Shown piece after piece: positions 37,564-46,789 of a stretch of 64,000 nucleotides of DNA; within the stretch, counting starts at the first letter, position 1, and every line of letters starts with the position of its first letter. The stretch lies in the NCBI GenBank assembly GCA_963800135.1, contig CAWCZR010000007.1:496001-560000 (forward strand). Direction: 5' to 3'. A program made the translations under genes and the position numbers. Source of the stretch: DASPSM01 sp963800135 (GTDB lineage Bacteria > Planctomycetota > Planctomycetia > Planctomycetales > Planctomycetaceae). The notes under the pieces were generated by a model, which saw nothing but the letters and a program-made list of their open reading frames with translations, had not been told where the DNA came from and searched no databases.

Positions 37564-40362
37564 TCAGGGAAGGAACAGGAACTCGTTGGCGTTGAACAGG
37601 GCGCGACAGAGCGACGGGAGGCCGTACCGCGCGACGAGTTGTACGGCGGCCCGGCCTTCCACTTCGTCCGGCTGGCGGCCGAACGCGAGCTCGAAGGCCC
37701 GCCGCACTCCGGGGGCCGCCCCACTCCCCGCCTCGCGACCGCAACGCTCGGCCATCAGGTCGGCTTGCTCCTCGGTGAAATGGCTGTTGAAGAGGCCGAG
37801 CGCCTGCACGGCGGTCGTCGACTGCGTGCGGCGCGGAGCGATCAGGCCGGCGTCGGGGCAATCGAACGCGCCGAAGACCGAATCCTGCTCCATCCGCACT
37901 TTCGACATGTAGACCATGCGTCGCCACTCGGGCGAACCGAATTCTTCTTTGGGCCGGTAGACGCGCACGTAGTTCGTGTTGGGCTGGAAAGGGCTGAAGC
38001 CGGCTCCGCCCATCCGCTCGTCGAGCATGCCGCTGGCCGCCAGCATCGAATCTCGGATGGCTTCGGCCTCGAGCCGCCGCGGCGGGAACCGCCACAAGAG
38101 CCGTGCGCTCGCGTCGACCTTCAGCCCGTCGGGCCGCGGGGCCGACGATTGCCGATAGGTGGCCGACGTCAGAATCAGCCGATGGACGTGCTTGAGCGAC
38201 CAGCCGCTGCGGACCAGTTCGTTCGCCAGCCAATCGAGCAGCTCGGGATGCGACGGGCGGCCGCCGTTATGCCCGAAATCGGAGGGCGTCTCGACGATGC
38301 CGCGGCCGAAATGGTAATGCCAGAGCCGATTCACCATCACGCGAGCCGTCAGCGGATTCTGTGGCCGAGCGATCCAACGAGCCAGGGCGACGCGACGCTC
38401 TTGCTCCGGAGCGGAGGCCGGCATCTCGAGCGGACCGACAGCGGCAATCGCGCCGGGGTTCACCACTTCTCGTGGCGAGCCGGGGTCACCGCGATAGAGA
38501 CGATGAACCGGATCGGGCTGCTCGAACAGGCCGGCATAAACTCGCGGCGAGGCCGACGTATTTTCCCGCTCGTTGCTGAGTCGCTGCAACTCGGCAAAGA
38601 GTTTGGACGTCTTTTGTCTTTCGTCCAACGAGAGACGCGCGGGGAGTGCGGAGGGCGACAGTTCACTCGTGCCCGGCGGCAGACGTCCATCGGAGCCGGC
38701 GATTGACTTCCAGTGGCCGTCCGCCTCTTGGGCCTCGATCAGATAATCGGTCGCCAGGCGATCGCGGTAGACGCCCGCGCGGTCGCGTCCCCATTCGATC
38801 CGCGAGATCACACAGTCATGGGGAAACTTGACGATCGCCCAGCCCTTGCCGCGCTCGTTGGAAATCCAGCTCCGCTCGTTGCCGAAGCGGCCGTCGTTGA
38901 GATGCTCGCGTTTGTGGAAACTCGACCCGGGAAAGACCGACGAAACCGAAACCGTCGCCCCGGCGGAGGCCAGCGCCACGTTCTTGAACGTCTGGGCTCC
39001 GCTGCTACTTTGCGTGGCGGCGAGGATCACCAGCTCATCGAGGCAGGGCTCGGCGCCGTCGTTCGTCGACCGAATCGTGAACCGCACTCGCCGCGTCCGC
39101 ACGGGCTTAAAGACCTCAGCGTTGCGTCGCGGATCGACGGGGGACCGTACGCCGAGCGCGGCCAGCGCGCGGGTGGTGCGTTCGATCTCGGCGATCAACT
39201 CTTTGCGATGGGCGACGCGGCGGGGCTCGTCGATCGCCTCGAGCGGCCGTTCGCCGTGTTGCACGCCGGCAAACACTGCCTGCACCGCGTAAAAGTCGTG
39301 CTGTGGGATCGGGTCGAACTTGTGGTTGTGACACTTGGCGCAACCCAGCGTCAGGCCCAGGAACGTGGTGCCCGTCGTATTAATGATGTCGGTCAGTTCG
39401 TCCTGCCGCTGCATCCGCGTCAGCACGGGGTCGGGGCTTTTCACCTTGTCGCACGGTCCGCCGACGAGAAAGCCCGTCGCCGCGTCCGCGCCGACGCTGT
39501 CGCCCGCGAGCTGCTCGAAAACGAGCCGGTCGTACGGCTTGTCGGCGTTGAAGGCGCGAATCAGGTAATCGCGATAGGGATAGGCGTTGGGCCGCTCGAT
39601 ATTAGTCTCGAAGCCGTCAGTCTCGGCGAACCGCACGACGTCGAGCCAGTGACGGGCCCAGCGTTCGCCGAAATGCGGGCTCGCCAGCACGCGATCGACG
39701 AGCCGATTCCAGGCGAGCGGATCGGTGTCGGCGGCGAACTGGGCGACCTCAGCAGGCGATGGCGGCAGCCCGAGCACGTCGAGATAGAGCCGGCGAATGA
39801 GCGTGCGCCGATCGGCGGGAGGCGACGGCGCGAGTCCTGCCGCGTGCAGCTTCGCTGCAATGAACGCGTCAAGCGGATCGCCGGGAAAGTCTTTGTCCTG
39901 CGTTACCGGCGGCCGATCGACTCGCACGGGCTTAAACGACCAGAAGTCGGCGCTGGGCCCGGTCTCGGTCGAAGTTTCGTCGAACGGCGCCCCCTGGTCG
40001 ATCCATCGTCGCAGGGTTTCGATTTCGTTCGCGGTCAATCGCGCGCCGTCGGGCGGCATCGAGAGTTTTTTGTCCTTCCCCGAGACGACCAGCAGCAGCC
40101 GACTGTCGGCGCTGTGCTCGGGCACGACGGCCGCGCGCCCCGACTTACCCCCTTTCAGCAAATCGGCACGTCGATCGACACGCAGATTGCTCTCTTGAGT
40201 ATCGGCACCGTGACACTCGAAACAGTGCTTCGACAGGATAGGGCGCACGTCCCGCTGAAAGCTGATGGGTACTTCCGCGGCCGTCGCGTGGGCTGCGATC
40301 AGAACGACCGTGAAGGAGGTGACCGATGCTGAAATCGGAAAGCGCAAACCCGATCTCCGCAA
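37564..40362 (-). CDS. PSCyt1/DUF1549/DUF1553 protein with an inserted discoidin-like section
   Basis: The product is 932 residues from TTG 40362 with a signal peptide (to ATA, about residue 29). The cytochrome-like PSCyt1 domain has CFECHG (47-52). DUF1549 includes LIRRLYLDVLGLPPSPAEV, RWARHWLDVVRFAETDGFET and a second heme-type motif CAKCHNHKFDP. Between DUF1549 and DUF1553 sits a ~130-residue beta-rich section (RRVRFTIRSTNDGAEPCLDE .. KGWAIVKFPHDCVISRIEWGRD) resembling a discoidin/F5-8C carbohydrate-binding domain. DUF1553 follows (LTARVMVNRLWHYHFGRGIVETPSDFG). It is the first gene of a three-gene operon and probably a haem-bearing, glycan-associated periplasmic protein. Confidence 0.93.
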   Translation of the reverse strand: MRRSGLRFPISASVTSFTVVLIAAHATAAEVPISFQRDVRPILSKHCFECHGADTQESNLRVDRRADLLKGGKSGRAAVVPEHSADSRLLLVVSGKDKKLSMPPDGARLTANEIETLRRWIDQGAPFDETSTETGPSADFWSFKPVRVDRPPVTQDKDFPGDPLDAFIAAKLHAAGLAPSPPADRRTLIRRLYLDVLGLPPSPAEVAQFAADTDPLAWNRLVDRVLASPHFGERWARHWLDVVRFAETDGFETNIERPNAYPYRDYLIRAFNADKPYDRLVFEQLAGDSVGADAATGFLVGGPCDKVKSPDPVLTRMQRQDELTDIINTTGTTFLGLTLGCAKCHNHKFDPIPQHDFYAVQAVFAGVQHGERPLEAIDEPRRVAHRKELIAEIERTTRALAALGVRSPVDPRRNAEVFKPVRTRRVRFTIRSTNDGAEPCLDELVILAATQSSSGAQTFKNVALASAGATVSVSSVFPGSSFHKREHLNDGRFGNERSWISNERGKGWAIVKFPHDCVISRIEWGRDRAGVYRDRLATDYLIEAQEADGHWKSIAGSDGRLPPGTSELSPSALPARLSLDERQKTSKLFAELQRLSNERENTSASPRVYAGLFEQPDPVHRLYRGDPGSPREVVNPGAIAAVGPLEMPASAPEQERRVALARWIARPQNPLTARVMVNRLWHYHFGRGIVETPSDFGHNGGRPSHPELLDWLANELVRSGWSLKHVHRLILTSATYRQSSAPRPDGLKVDASARLLWRFPPRRLEAEAIRDSMLAASGMLDERMGGAGFSPFQPNTNYVRVYRPKEEFGSPEWRRMVYMSKVRMEQDSVFGAFDCPDAGLIAPRRTQSTTAVQALGLFNSHFTEEQADLMAERCGREAGSGAAPGVRRAFELAFGRQPDEVEGRAAVQLVARYGLPSLCRALFNANEFLFLP

Positions 40363-40556
40363 TAACCGCGCGAGGACAAGTTGGCGAGGGGCCGGACAAA
40401 TCCGGCCGAACGTTCAGGCGTGATCGCGGAATCCTCCGCGACATCGTGCAGGCAGGGGGCGCCGTGGAGTTCGTCTCGACAGCCGCCCTTAGGATACCAT
40501 CTCGGTCAACCCCGGGTCACCTGCTCCGCTCGACTTCAGGCCCGGCTCATATATTT

Positions 40557-40576
40557 TGGTTTGACAAACAAAACCA
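40557..40576 (+). promoter_or_regulatory. Candidate MarR operator overlapping the -35 box
   Basis: TGGTTT (40557-40562) and AAACCA (40571-40576) form an outer palindrome, and GTTTGACAAAC (40559-40569) is a perfect inner one. It overlaps the -35 hexamer (40561-40566) of the gene for a MarR-type repressor, the usual site of autoregulation. Confidence 0.5.
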
Positions 40577-40589
40577 TTTGCTGTAGGGT
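40561..40589 (+). promoter_or_regulatory. Candidate sigma-70-like promoter of the marR gene
   Basis: TTGACA (40561-40566), then a 17-base spacer, then TAGGGT (40584-40589), 5 bases before the ATG. The -35 matches consensus exactly; the -10 is weak. If correct, the transcript would be nearly leaderless. Confidence 0.4.
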
Positions 40590-40594
40590 TCTTT

Positions 40595-41083
40595 ATGGAC
40601 GCAGTTCAGGCCAGCAAGGCGGTGATTCGGCTTTATCCGCGGATTTACTTCGCGTGCCATCGCCGGCACGTGCGGGATCCCGGCAGCAACCGAGTGCTGT
40701 CGTCGCACCAAGTCTCGATTCTCGATCATCTGGACGAGCGTGAAGTGACCTTTATTTCGAGCCTGGCCGAGCACATGGGCGTGACCGTCTCCACGATCTC
40801 GCTCGCTCTCGATCGGCTGGTCGAGCAGGGATTCGCGCGTCGCGTGCCCGATAAGGCCGATCGTCGGCGTGTCGGCGTGCTTTTGACGAAGGCCGGCGTT
40901 CGCATTCGGGATTCCTCGGGGCCGCTGGATCCCGATCTCGTCGCGACGCTCGTTGAGCGACTGAGCGACGAGGAACGCGGGCAAGCGGTGCGGGGCTTGA
41001 AGCTGTTGGCGGATGCGGCGGGCCGCGCCGGGACTGCCGATGCGGCCAGACAAGTCATGCGGGAAGCGGACTCAAAAGAATAA
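40595..41083 (+). CDS. MarR-family transcriptional regulator
   Basis: The product is 162 residues. The winged helix shows LSSHQVSILDHLDE, ISSLAEHMGVTVSTISLALDRLVEQGFARRVPDKADRRRVGVLLTKAG, the standard recognition helix and wing of MarR. N- and C-terminal helices for dimerisation are present. No ligand-specific feature is evident. It is followed after 57 bases by an SRPBCC protein and is probably its regulator as well as its own, through the palindrome at 40557. Confidence 0.92.
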   Translation: MDAVQASKAVIRLYPRIYFACHRRHVRDPGSNRVLSSHQVSILDHLDEREVTFISSLAEHMGVTVSTISLALDRLVEQGFARRVPDKADRRRVGVLLTKAGVRIRDSSGPLDPDLVATLVERLSDEERGQAVRGLKLLADAAGRAGTADAARQVMREADSKE

Positions 41084-41140
41084 GGCGGCGCACGGCCGCA
41101 TGGCACTCACCCGGATCAGACAACTCACGAGGAATGAACG

Positions 41141-41665
41141 ATGGGCAGCGTGATCTACTTTCTGGTTGGCCTGGTGCTGATGGCGTTAGGGGTGGTCCTC
41201 TCGTTCGGCGCCGTCATGCCGAGGGAACACGTCGTCACGCGATCCGTCGAGCTGTGCGCCTCGCCTCAGGCCGTTTGGAACCTGATTTCCGAACCAGAAC
41301 ACTTTCCCTCGTGGCGCCCTGCGGTGAAGAGCGTCGAGATTCTCAGCGGCGCGAACGAACCCAAGAAATGGGTGGAAACCTCCGGCCGTGATCGACTCCA
41401 GTTGGCTATCGTTGAGGCGAAGAGTGCGGAAACACTCGTCACCAAGATCGACGCCGACAAACTGCCCTACGGCGGAACCTGGACCTACTCGCTCCAGCCG
41501 TCAGTGAGCGATGGCGGGAGCCACCTCGAAATCACCGAACAGGGATTCGTGAACCCGCCGCCGTTTCGTTTCCTGGCAAAATTCGTCTTCGGTCATGGCA
41601 CGACAATCGATCGCTACCTGGCCGATTTGCGGAAGCGGACGGACGCTGACCGATCGGGCCAGTAA
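41141..41665 (+). CDS. Membrane-anchored SRPBCC (START-like) protein
   Basis: The product is 174 residues with GAGGAA before the ATG. One membrane helix (VIYFLVGLVLMALGVVLSFG) leads to a START-like lipid-binding fold: TRSVELCASPQAVWNLISEPEHFPSWRP is the typical opening and EITEQGFVNPPPFRFLAKF the closing helix region. Such domains bind hydrophobic ligands. It shares the operon of the MarR gene. Confidence 0.85.
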   Translation: MGSVIYFLVGLVLMALGVVLSFGAVMPREHVVTRSVELCASPQAVWNLISEPEHFPSWRPAVKSVEILSGANEPKKWVETSGRDRLQLAIVEAKSAETLVTKIDADKLPYGGTWTYSLQPSVSDGGSHLEITEQGFVNPPPFRFLAKFVFGHGTTIDRYLADLRKRTDADRSGQ

Positions 41666-41700
41666 TTCATCCGAGAATCAGTGAGCCGTCCGAGCGACCG

Positions 41701-42815
41701 TCACTCCCGCGGAAAGACGTCTTCGATCGGTTTGCCGGCTTTGGATTCGGCGGCGCAATAGTCTTCGCCCACAAAGCGGGCCAGCGTGGCGGCGATCTGC
41801 GTTTGGGTGAGGGGGGCGATGTGTTTGCGTTCGCCCAGTGGCGGCGTGTCGGGGCCGATCACTGCGATCCAGATGTTTTCGGAGCCTTTGAAGCGGTCGC
41901 TGTGGCTCTTCCATTCCTCGGGGCCGTGGCCGCGGCCGTGGTCAGGCGAATAGATCAGCGTGGTGCGGTCGCGGTACTTCGGGTGCGACTGCACGGCCTG
42001 CCAGAGTTCGGCGACGTACGCGTCGACTCGGTGGGCCGACCAGAGATACTCGTCATACCGGCCCTCGTGGGCCCACTCGTCGCTTTCGCCCAGCGAGACG
42101 AAAAAAATCCGCGGCTCGTGCAAGCGGAAGTATTCCCGGGCCGTGCGGTAGGTGAGGGCATCGAACGGCTCGTTCGGCCAGTGCGAAGGAATCTCTTGCT
42201 TCAACTTGTTGAGCAGCAAAATCTCCGGCGTCAGCTCGCCTTCCAGCATCGGCTCGAAAGCGGCGTTGATGTAGAAGCCGCAGCGTTCGCGATTGAAGAT
42301 GAAAGGGAAACGGTCCCACGCGCCGAAGGCGGCCACGCGGCCCTCGAACCGCGGCTTGCGATAAAGCCACTCGATGACCGTGCGGTTGGGGTTATCGAGT
42401 TTGTCGTTCGTACTGATCCGCGGGTCGGCGAAGCCGCACAGGGTCTCGCTGTAGCCGGGATAGGAAAAGTTGTGCCCGTTGGTGACGTGGACGGCGCTTC
42501 CCCGGTCCTGGTTGCCGAAGAGCTGCCCCTGCCGGGCGACGGTCTTCCAGAGAAAAGGAAAGAGCGCTCCCGCCGCGCCTCGGCCGTCGGCCGGTCGAAC
42601 TGCCGCTTGAGTTCGCTCGGTCGTCTCACGCCTCCCGGCCGGCTGCTCATCAGCAGTTCCTCGGCCCCGCGAAAGACCTCTTCCCAGCGCACACCGTCGT
42701 TCATCACCAGGATCACGTTCTCCGTCTTGAGCGGCGGGGCGGCGACCAGTGGCTGTCCCGAGAGCGACAGCTGGACCGCGAGCGAAATCACGACAAACTG
42801 GAAGCGAATTCGCAT
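41701..42815 (-). CDS. Exported alkaline-phosphatase-superfamily phosphodiesterase (one frame break)
   Basis: Signal peptide MRIRFQFVVISLAVQLSLSG is followed by NVILVMNDGVRWEEVFRGAEEL, the first metal-binding segment of type I phosphodiesterases. The frame breaks near 42575. The correct frame then reads LFPFLWKTVARQGQLFGNQ, NGHNFSYPGYSETLCGFADP and continues through RIFFVSLGESDEWAHEGRYDEY to TLIYSPDHGRG (the D-H-G metal ligands) and a stop at 41701. All metal-binding sections are present across the break, so the enzyme is complete if the break is an artefact. Substrate unknown (phosphodiester or sulfate ester). Confidence 0.82.
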
Positions 42816-43020
42816 GATATCTCTTTTGGGGAAGTATTCGCGGCGCGCGGCGGTCGGCAGGGTCGAGCGGCGGACCTCCTATTAGATCACCAGTGCGCCG
42901 AAAATTCGCTGCGCCAAACGCTTTAGAATCGTTGACACTATGCGGAGGGTCAAATTAGGATCAAATTCGACGGCTCCCCCTTCTCACGTCTCCGTCCGAC
43001 TCTCAGGCGAGATCGAGCCC
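42816..43020. other. Divergent promoter region
   Basis: About 205 bases between the start of the phosphodiesterase (minus) and of exbB (plus). No clear consensus boxes are visible. An in-frame ATG at 42940 could extend ExbB, but the sequence before 43021 is not membrane-protein-like. Confidence 0.35.
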
Positions 43021-43689
43021 ATGAACATCTCCGATATGATCATTCACGCCCGCGAGGGCGTTTACTTGACGCAGCTGGGCCTGGCGATCTTCGGCGTCTA
43101 CCTGCTGATCGTGATGTTCCGTCAGCTCAGTCGGAAAAAATTCGCCAGCCAGGCGGCCGCATCGCAGTTCCTGGAACAGGTCGACGAGAAGCTGCAGCAG
43201 CGCGATATCGACGGAGTCGCCGAAGTCTGCGACTCGCCCGCTTACTGGTCGAAGGCCGTGCCGCAGCTGGTGATCGTCGCCTTGCAGAACCCGCAGCTGA
43301 ATCCGCAAAAGCTCCGCCGGCATCTGGGCGAAACGTTCGAGCGCGAAGTTCTAGCCGACTTCGATTTTCGCTCGTCGTGGATCGTGACGATCGTGCGGGC
43401 CGCCCCCATGTTGGGCCTGTTGGGAACGGTGCTCGCTCTGATCGCGGCCTTCGAGAAAATCGCCACCGTGCAGACGCAGGGGAACGATCCGAGCGCCCTG
43501 GCTGGCGACATCGGCCACGCCCTGTTGACGACGGCATTCGGATTGGCGATTGCCATTCCGCTGACGCTGGCGGGCAACATGATTCACGTGCGGCTGGGCA
43601 TGCTGCAGAACGCCGTCCAGCACCAGCTCGGCGCCTTCCTCGAAATGTACGAGGCGGCCTTCCGTCCGACCAAAGGGAAGCCCGCATGA
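43021..43689 (+). CDS. exbB: ExbB/TolQ/MotA-family proton channel
   Basis: The product starts at ATG 43021 (MNISDMIIHAREGVYLTQLG). Three membrane helices: YLTQLGLAIFGVYLLIVMF, TIVRAAPMLGLLGTVLALIAAF (the conserved proline- and TGxx-type helix) and DIGHALLTTAFGLAIAIPLTLAGN (with the conserved LLTTAFGL pattern). It pairs with ExbD to convert the proton gradient to mechanical work for TonB-type or other envelope machines. Its stop overlaps the next start (ATGA), so translation is coupled. No tonB is seen nearby. Confidence 0.92.
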   Translation: MNISDMIIHAREGVYLTQLGLAIFGVYLLIVMFRQLSRKKFASQAAASQFLEQVDEKLQQRDIDGVAEVCDSPAYWSKAVPQLVIVALQNPQLNPQKLRRHLGETFEREVLADFDFRSSWIVTIVRAAPMLGLLGTVLALIAAFEKIATVQTQGNDPSALAGDIGHALLTTAFGLAIAIPLTLAGNMIHVRLGMLQNAVQHQLGAFLEMYEAAFRPTKGKPA

Positions 43690-44141
43690 CGCGTCGCACG
43701 ATCCTGTCGGGCGAGTCGGCCGAAGAGCAGTGGGGCACGAAAAAGCGCAAGCCCCACGAGGCGGACATCGACGTCACGCCGCTGGTCGACTGCGTCTTTC
43801 TGCTGCTCGCCTTCTTCATGATGACGTCGCCCATGAAGGGCAACCCCGATAAGAAACTGCCGACGGCGCTACACGGCGGCCCGATCAATCCCAACTCGGC
43901 CACCATGATTCGCATCGCCGAGGCTGAGCCGAGCCCGCACATTCTGCTCAACGACCGGGAAAGCACCATCGACGACGTGCGGCCGTTCGTCGAGGAAGGA
44001 TTGCGCAAGGGTCACGCGACAGTGGTCATCAAGGCCGACAAGAAAGTCCCCTGCGGGCTGGTCCAAAAAGTCGCCAAGGCCATCACCTCAGTCGAGGGAG
44101 TGCGGTTCTGCATCGGCGTGTTGGACAAGCCCAATCAGTAG
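43686..44141 (+). CDS. exbD: ExbD/TolR-family protein
   Basis: ATG 43686 overlaps the exbB stop. The product is 151 residues. The membrane helix begins at ADIDVTPLVDCVFLLLAFFMM, with the proton-carrying Asp in VDCVF. The periplasmic ExbD fold follows (TVVIKADKKVPCGLVQKVAKAITS). The gene is complete. It is the first of two ExbD proteins in the cluster. Confidence 0.92.
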   Translation: MTRRTILSGESAEEQWGTKKRKPHEADIDVTPLVDCVFLLLAFFMMTSPMKGNPDKKLPTALHGGPINPNSATMIRIAEAEPSPHILLNDRESTIDDVRPFVEEGLRKGHATVVIKADKKVPCGLVQKVAKAITSVEGVRFCIGVLDKPNQ

Positions 44142-44203
44142 AGCGCGGCCCTCGTTGCGGCGAGCGTCGCTCGACGAGCCCGGCTGCGAAGCGTTCGTGA
44201 ATT

Positions 44204-45001
44204 ATGGCCATCCGTTATCACTGCCCGCAGTGCCATCAGCTGCTGAGCATTGCCACGCGCCGGGCCGGCCAAACGACCCAGTGCCCCACGTGCGGCAACA
44301 GTCATACAGTGCCCGCTGAGAGCGAGCCCGAGCGTCCGCACCCGGCACCCGCGGCCGCTGCGACAGTGCCCCACGACCCGCCACGGTCGGAGCCGAATCC
44401 CGAGCGAAAAATCGTCGAGGCCGAACCCCCCGTCAAGCAAGTGCCCAGCCCGCCGGTTCATGGCGCGCTCGACCGGGCCGCGCCGCTGGCGTCGCCCTAT
44501 CTTGTCGGTGCCGCGGTTGAGCAACGGGGCCATCACTGGGCCGAAGACGAGGAGGAAGACGAGGGGTTCGTCATTCAGGGCGTCGAGCGGAAATCCGACG
44601 AGCTCGACCTGATTCCGATGGTCGATTGCGTCTTTCTGCTCCTGGTCTTCTACATGATCACCGCGTCGTACGCGCTGCAGAAAATGATCGACATGGCCGC
44701 CCCTGCCGCCGACAAGAAGGGGGTCCAATCGGTCCAGGTTGTCGACGACACGGCGCAAAGCTCGCTGGTGGTGCAGATCGACGCGGCGAATCGCGTCCTG
44801 ATCGATGACGTCCCGGTGCCCAACCTGGGCGACATCCCGGACGTGCTGCGAACCAAGATGAACGGCGATCAGAAAAGCGTCCTGGTCATTGAAGCCGATC
44901 CCAAGGCCTTCCACGAAACGGTGGTGGCCGTAACCGATGCGGCCAAGGACCTGCCATTCCAGCACGTGCGGATGGCGGTGAAGTCGGCGGACGAAGATTG
45001 A
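44204..45001 (+). CDS. exbD: Second ExbD/TolR-family protein with an N-terminal zinc ribbon
   Basis: The product is 265 residues. The N-terminus (MAIRYHCPQCHQLLSIATR, then TTQCPTCG) has two CPxC pairs, a compact zinc ribbon facing the cytoplasm. A ~100-residue Pro/Glu-rich linker leads to the ExbD core: ELDLIPMVDCVFLLLVFYMI (Asp in the helix) and SVLVIEADPKAFHETVVAVTDAA. Standard ExbD has no zinc ribbon. The gene is 62 bases after exbD and 42 before a TPR gene, so all four are probably one operon. The ribbon may recruit a partner to the motor. Confidence 0.88.
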   Translation: MAIRYHCPQCHQLLSIATRRAGQTTQCPTCGNSHTVPAESEPERPHPAPAAAATVPHDPPRSEPNPERKIVEAEPPVKQVPSPPVHGALDRAAPLASPYLVGAAVEQRGHHWAEDEEEDEGFVIQGVERKSDELDLIPMVDCVFLLLVFYMITASYALQKMIDMAAPAADKKGVQSVQVVDDTAQSSLVVQIDAANRVLIDDVPVPNLGDIPDVLRTKMNGDQKSVLVIEADPKAFHETVVAVTDAAKDLPFQHVRMAVKSADED

Positions 45002-45043
45002 ATTTCGATCGGCCGAGGTCAATCGAGAAAGATAGGAACGACA

Positions 45044-46759
45044 ATGCGCAACGGCGTGGGCGGCTGCGGTGGTGTTGGCTCGTTGGCTCTGGCGATCGCA
45101 CTCGGCAGCGTCGCTGCACTGGCCGGCGACACAAGCGCACAGAAGCCGGCCCCTGCCCCGACAGCGTCGCCGGCGTCCGCTTCCGCGAAGCCCGAGCCGC
45201 ACTTCCCCAAGCTCGGCTCGTATCGCCGCAAGATCACCACGACCTCGCCCGTCGCCCAAGAGTATTTTGATCAGGGGCTCGATTTTCTCTACGGATTCAA
45301 TCACGACGAGGCAATCCGCTCATTCGAGGCGGCGGCCGCGGCCGATCCGCACTGCGCGATGGCCTACTGGGGCGTTGCGGCCGCTAACGGACCGCACATC
45401 AACAGTCCCAACGTGGACGAAGATCACGCCAAGGCAGCCTGGAAGGCGCTCGGCAAGGCCCGCGAGTTGGCGTCCGGCGCGTCGCCCATCGAGCAGGCTC
45501 TGATCGAAGCGATGGGCAAGCGTTACGCCGAGAAGCAGCCGTCCGATCGCCATCCGCTCGACGTCGCGTATGCCGACGCGATGCAAAAGGTCTGGGACGC
45601 ACACCCGGACGATGCCGACGTCGGCGCGCTCACGGCCGAGGCACTGATGGATCTGCGACCGTGGGATCAGTGGACGTCCACCGGCAAACCGCAGCCGGGC
45701 ACTGAAAAGGTGCTGGCGATCTTGGATGCTGTGCTGGCCAAATCGCCCGCGCATCCGCTGGCCGATCACTTGCTGATCCATGCCCTCGAAGCCTCGCCGC
45801 ATCCAGAGCGAGCCGACGCGGCCGCCGATCGCCTCCGCGATCTGATGCCGGGAATCAGCCACCTCGTGCACATGCCCTCGCATATCGACGTGCGCCGCGG
45901 TCGCTGGCAGGACGCGGTGGTCGCGAACGAGAAGGCGATCGCGGCCGACACCATCTACAACTCGATGGTCCCTCACCAGGGCTTCTACCGCCATTACATG
46001 GCCCACAACCATCACATGCTGGCGTACGCAGCGATGATGCAGGGCCAGAGCCTGAAAGCCACGGCGACGATCAAGGAGTTTCTGGTCTCAATTCCCGATG
46101 ACGAAATCAGCAAGCACGCCGAGATGATCGACGGCTTCTTCGCGCTGCCGTACGAACTGCACGTTCGCTTCGGCCAATGGGACGAAATGCTCTCCGAGCC
46201 CAAGCCGCGCGACAGCATGCCCATCGCCACGGCGTTTTGGCATTACGCCCGCGGCGTCTCCTTCGCCGCCAAGGGACAAGTTGCCGAAGCTAAGGCCGAG
46301 CAAAAGGAATTCAAAGCCGCCGCTAAGCGGATTCCGGCCACCGCCACCTTCAGCAAGAACCTGGTCCTCTCCCTGCTCGGCGTCGCCAGCAAGATGCTCG
46401 AGGGCGAAATCCTCTATCGCGAAGGGAAAGTCGACGAAGCAATCGCCGCCCTGCGCGAGTCGGCCAAGCGAGAGGACAGGCTGCACTATGCCGAGCCGCC
46501 GGCTTGGATTCAGCCGGTGCGTCATGCGCTCGGAGCGGCGCTGCTCGAATCGCACCGCTACGCCGATGCGGAGCAGGTTTACCGCGACGACCTGGCTCGC
46601 TATCCCAACAACGGCTGGTCGCTCTTCGGTTTGTCCCGCGCACTCAAGTTGCAGGGCAAGAAAGCCGAGGCGCTGAACGTCAAATTGCAGTTCGACAAAG
46701 CCTGGGAACACGCCGACATCAAGCTGGCGTCGTCCTGCTTCTGCCTGCAACCGAAGTAG
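45044..46759 (+). CDS. Exported TPR-repeat protein
   Basis: The product is 571 residues. A signal-like start (SLALAIALGSVAALAG) is followed by SPVAQEYFDQGLDFLYGFNHDEAIRSFEAAAAADPHCAMAYWGVAAANGPH, a TPR opening found in a family of periplasmic proteins. The body continues in helical repeats (EILYREGKVDEAIAALRESAKRED, ALLESHRYADAEQVYRDDLARYPNNGWSLFGLSRAL). It likely acts as a protein-interaction scaffold. The position directly after exbB-exbD-exbD suggests it works with the motor. No frame break. Confidence 0.88.
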   Translation: MRNGVGGCGGVGSLALAIALGSVAALAGDTSAQKPAPAPTASPASASAKPEPHFPKLGSYRRKITTTSPVAQEYFDQGLDFLYGFNHDEAIRSFEAAAAADPHCAMAYWGVAAANGPHINSPNVDEDHAKAAWKALGKARELASGASPIEQALIEAMGKRYAEKQPSDRHPLDVAYADAMQKVWDAHPDDADVGALTAEALMDLRPWDQWTSTGKPQPGTEKVLAILDAVLAKSPAHPLADHLLIHALEASPHPERADAAADRLRDLMPGISHLVHMPSHIDVRRGRWQDAVVANEKAIAADTIYNSMVPHQGFYRHYMAHNHHMLAYAAMMQGQSLKATATIKEFLVSIPDDEISKHAEMIDGFFALPYELHVRFGQWDEMLSEPKPRDSMPIATAFWHYARGVSFAAKGQVAEAKAEQKEFKAAAKRIPATATFSKNLVLSLLGVASKMLEGEILYREGKVDEAIAALRESAKREDRLHYAEPPAWIQPVRHALGAALLESHRYADAEQVYRDDLARYPNNGWSLFGLSRALKLQGKKAEALNVKLQFDKAWEHADIKLASSCFCLQPK

Positions 46760-46789
46760 GTTTCGCCCTTCACGCGACCTGCAGCCCGA

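Noticed and set aside
35896..38706. 936-codon open frame on the plus strand
   Set aside because: Antisense to the DUF1501 and DUF1549/DUF1553 genes; the translation is Arg/Gly/Val-rich with no domain. It is a GC-rich codon shadow.
38713..40332. 539-codon open frame on the plus strand
   Set aside because: Antisense to the cytochrome/DUF1549 gene, same reason; no ribosome site or motif.
41803..42885. 360-codon plus-strand frame
   Set aside because: Shadow of the phosphodiesterase gene, whose own frame has clear metal-site motifs.
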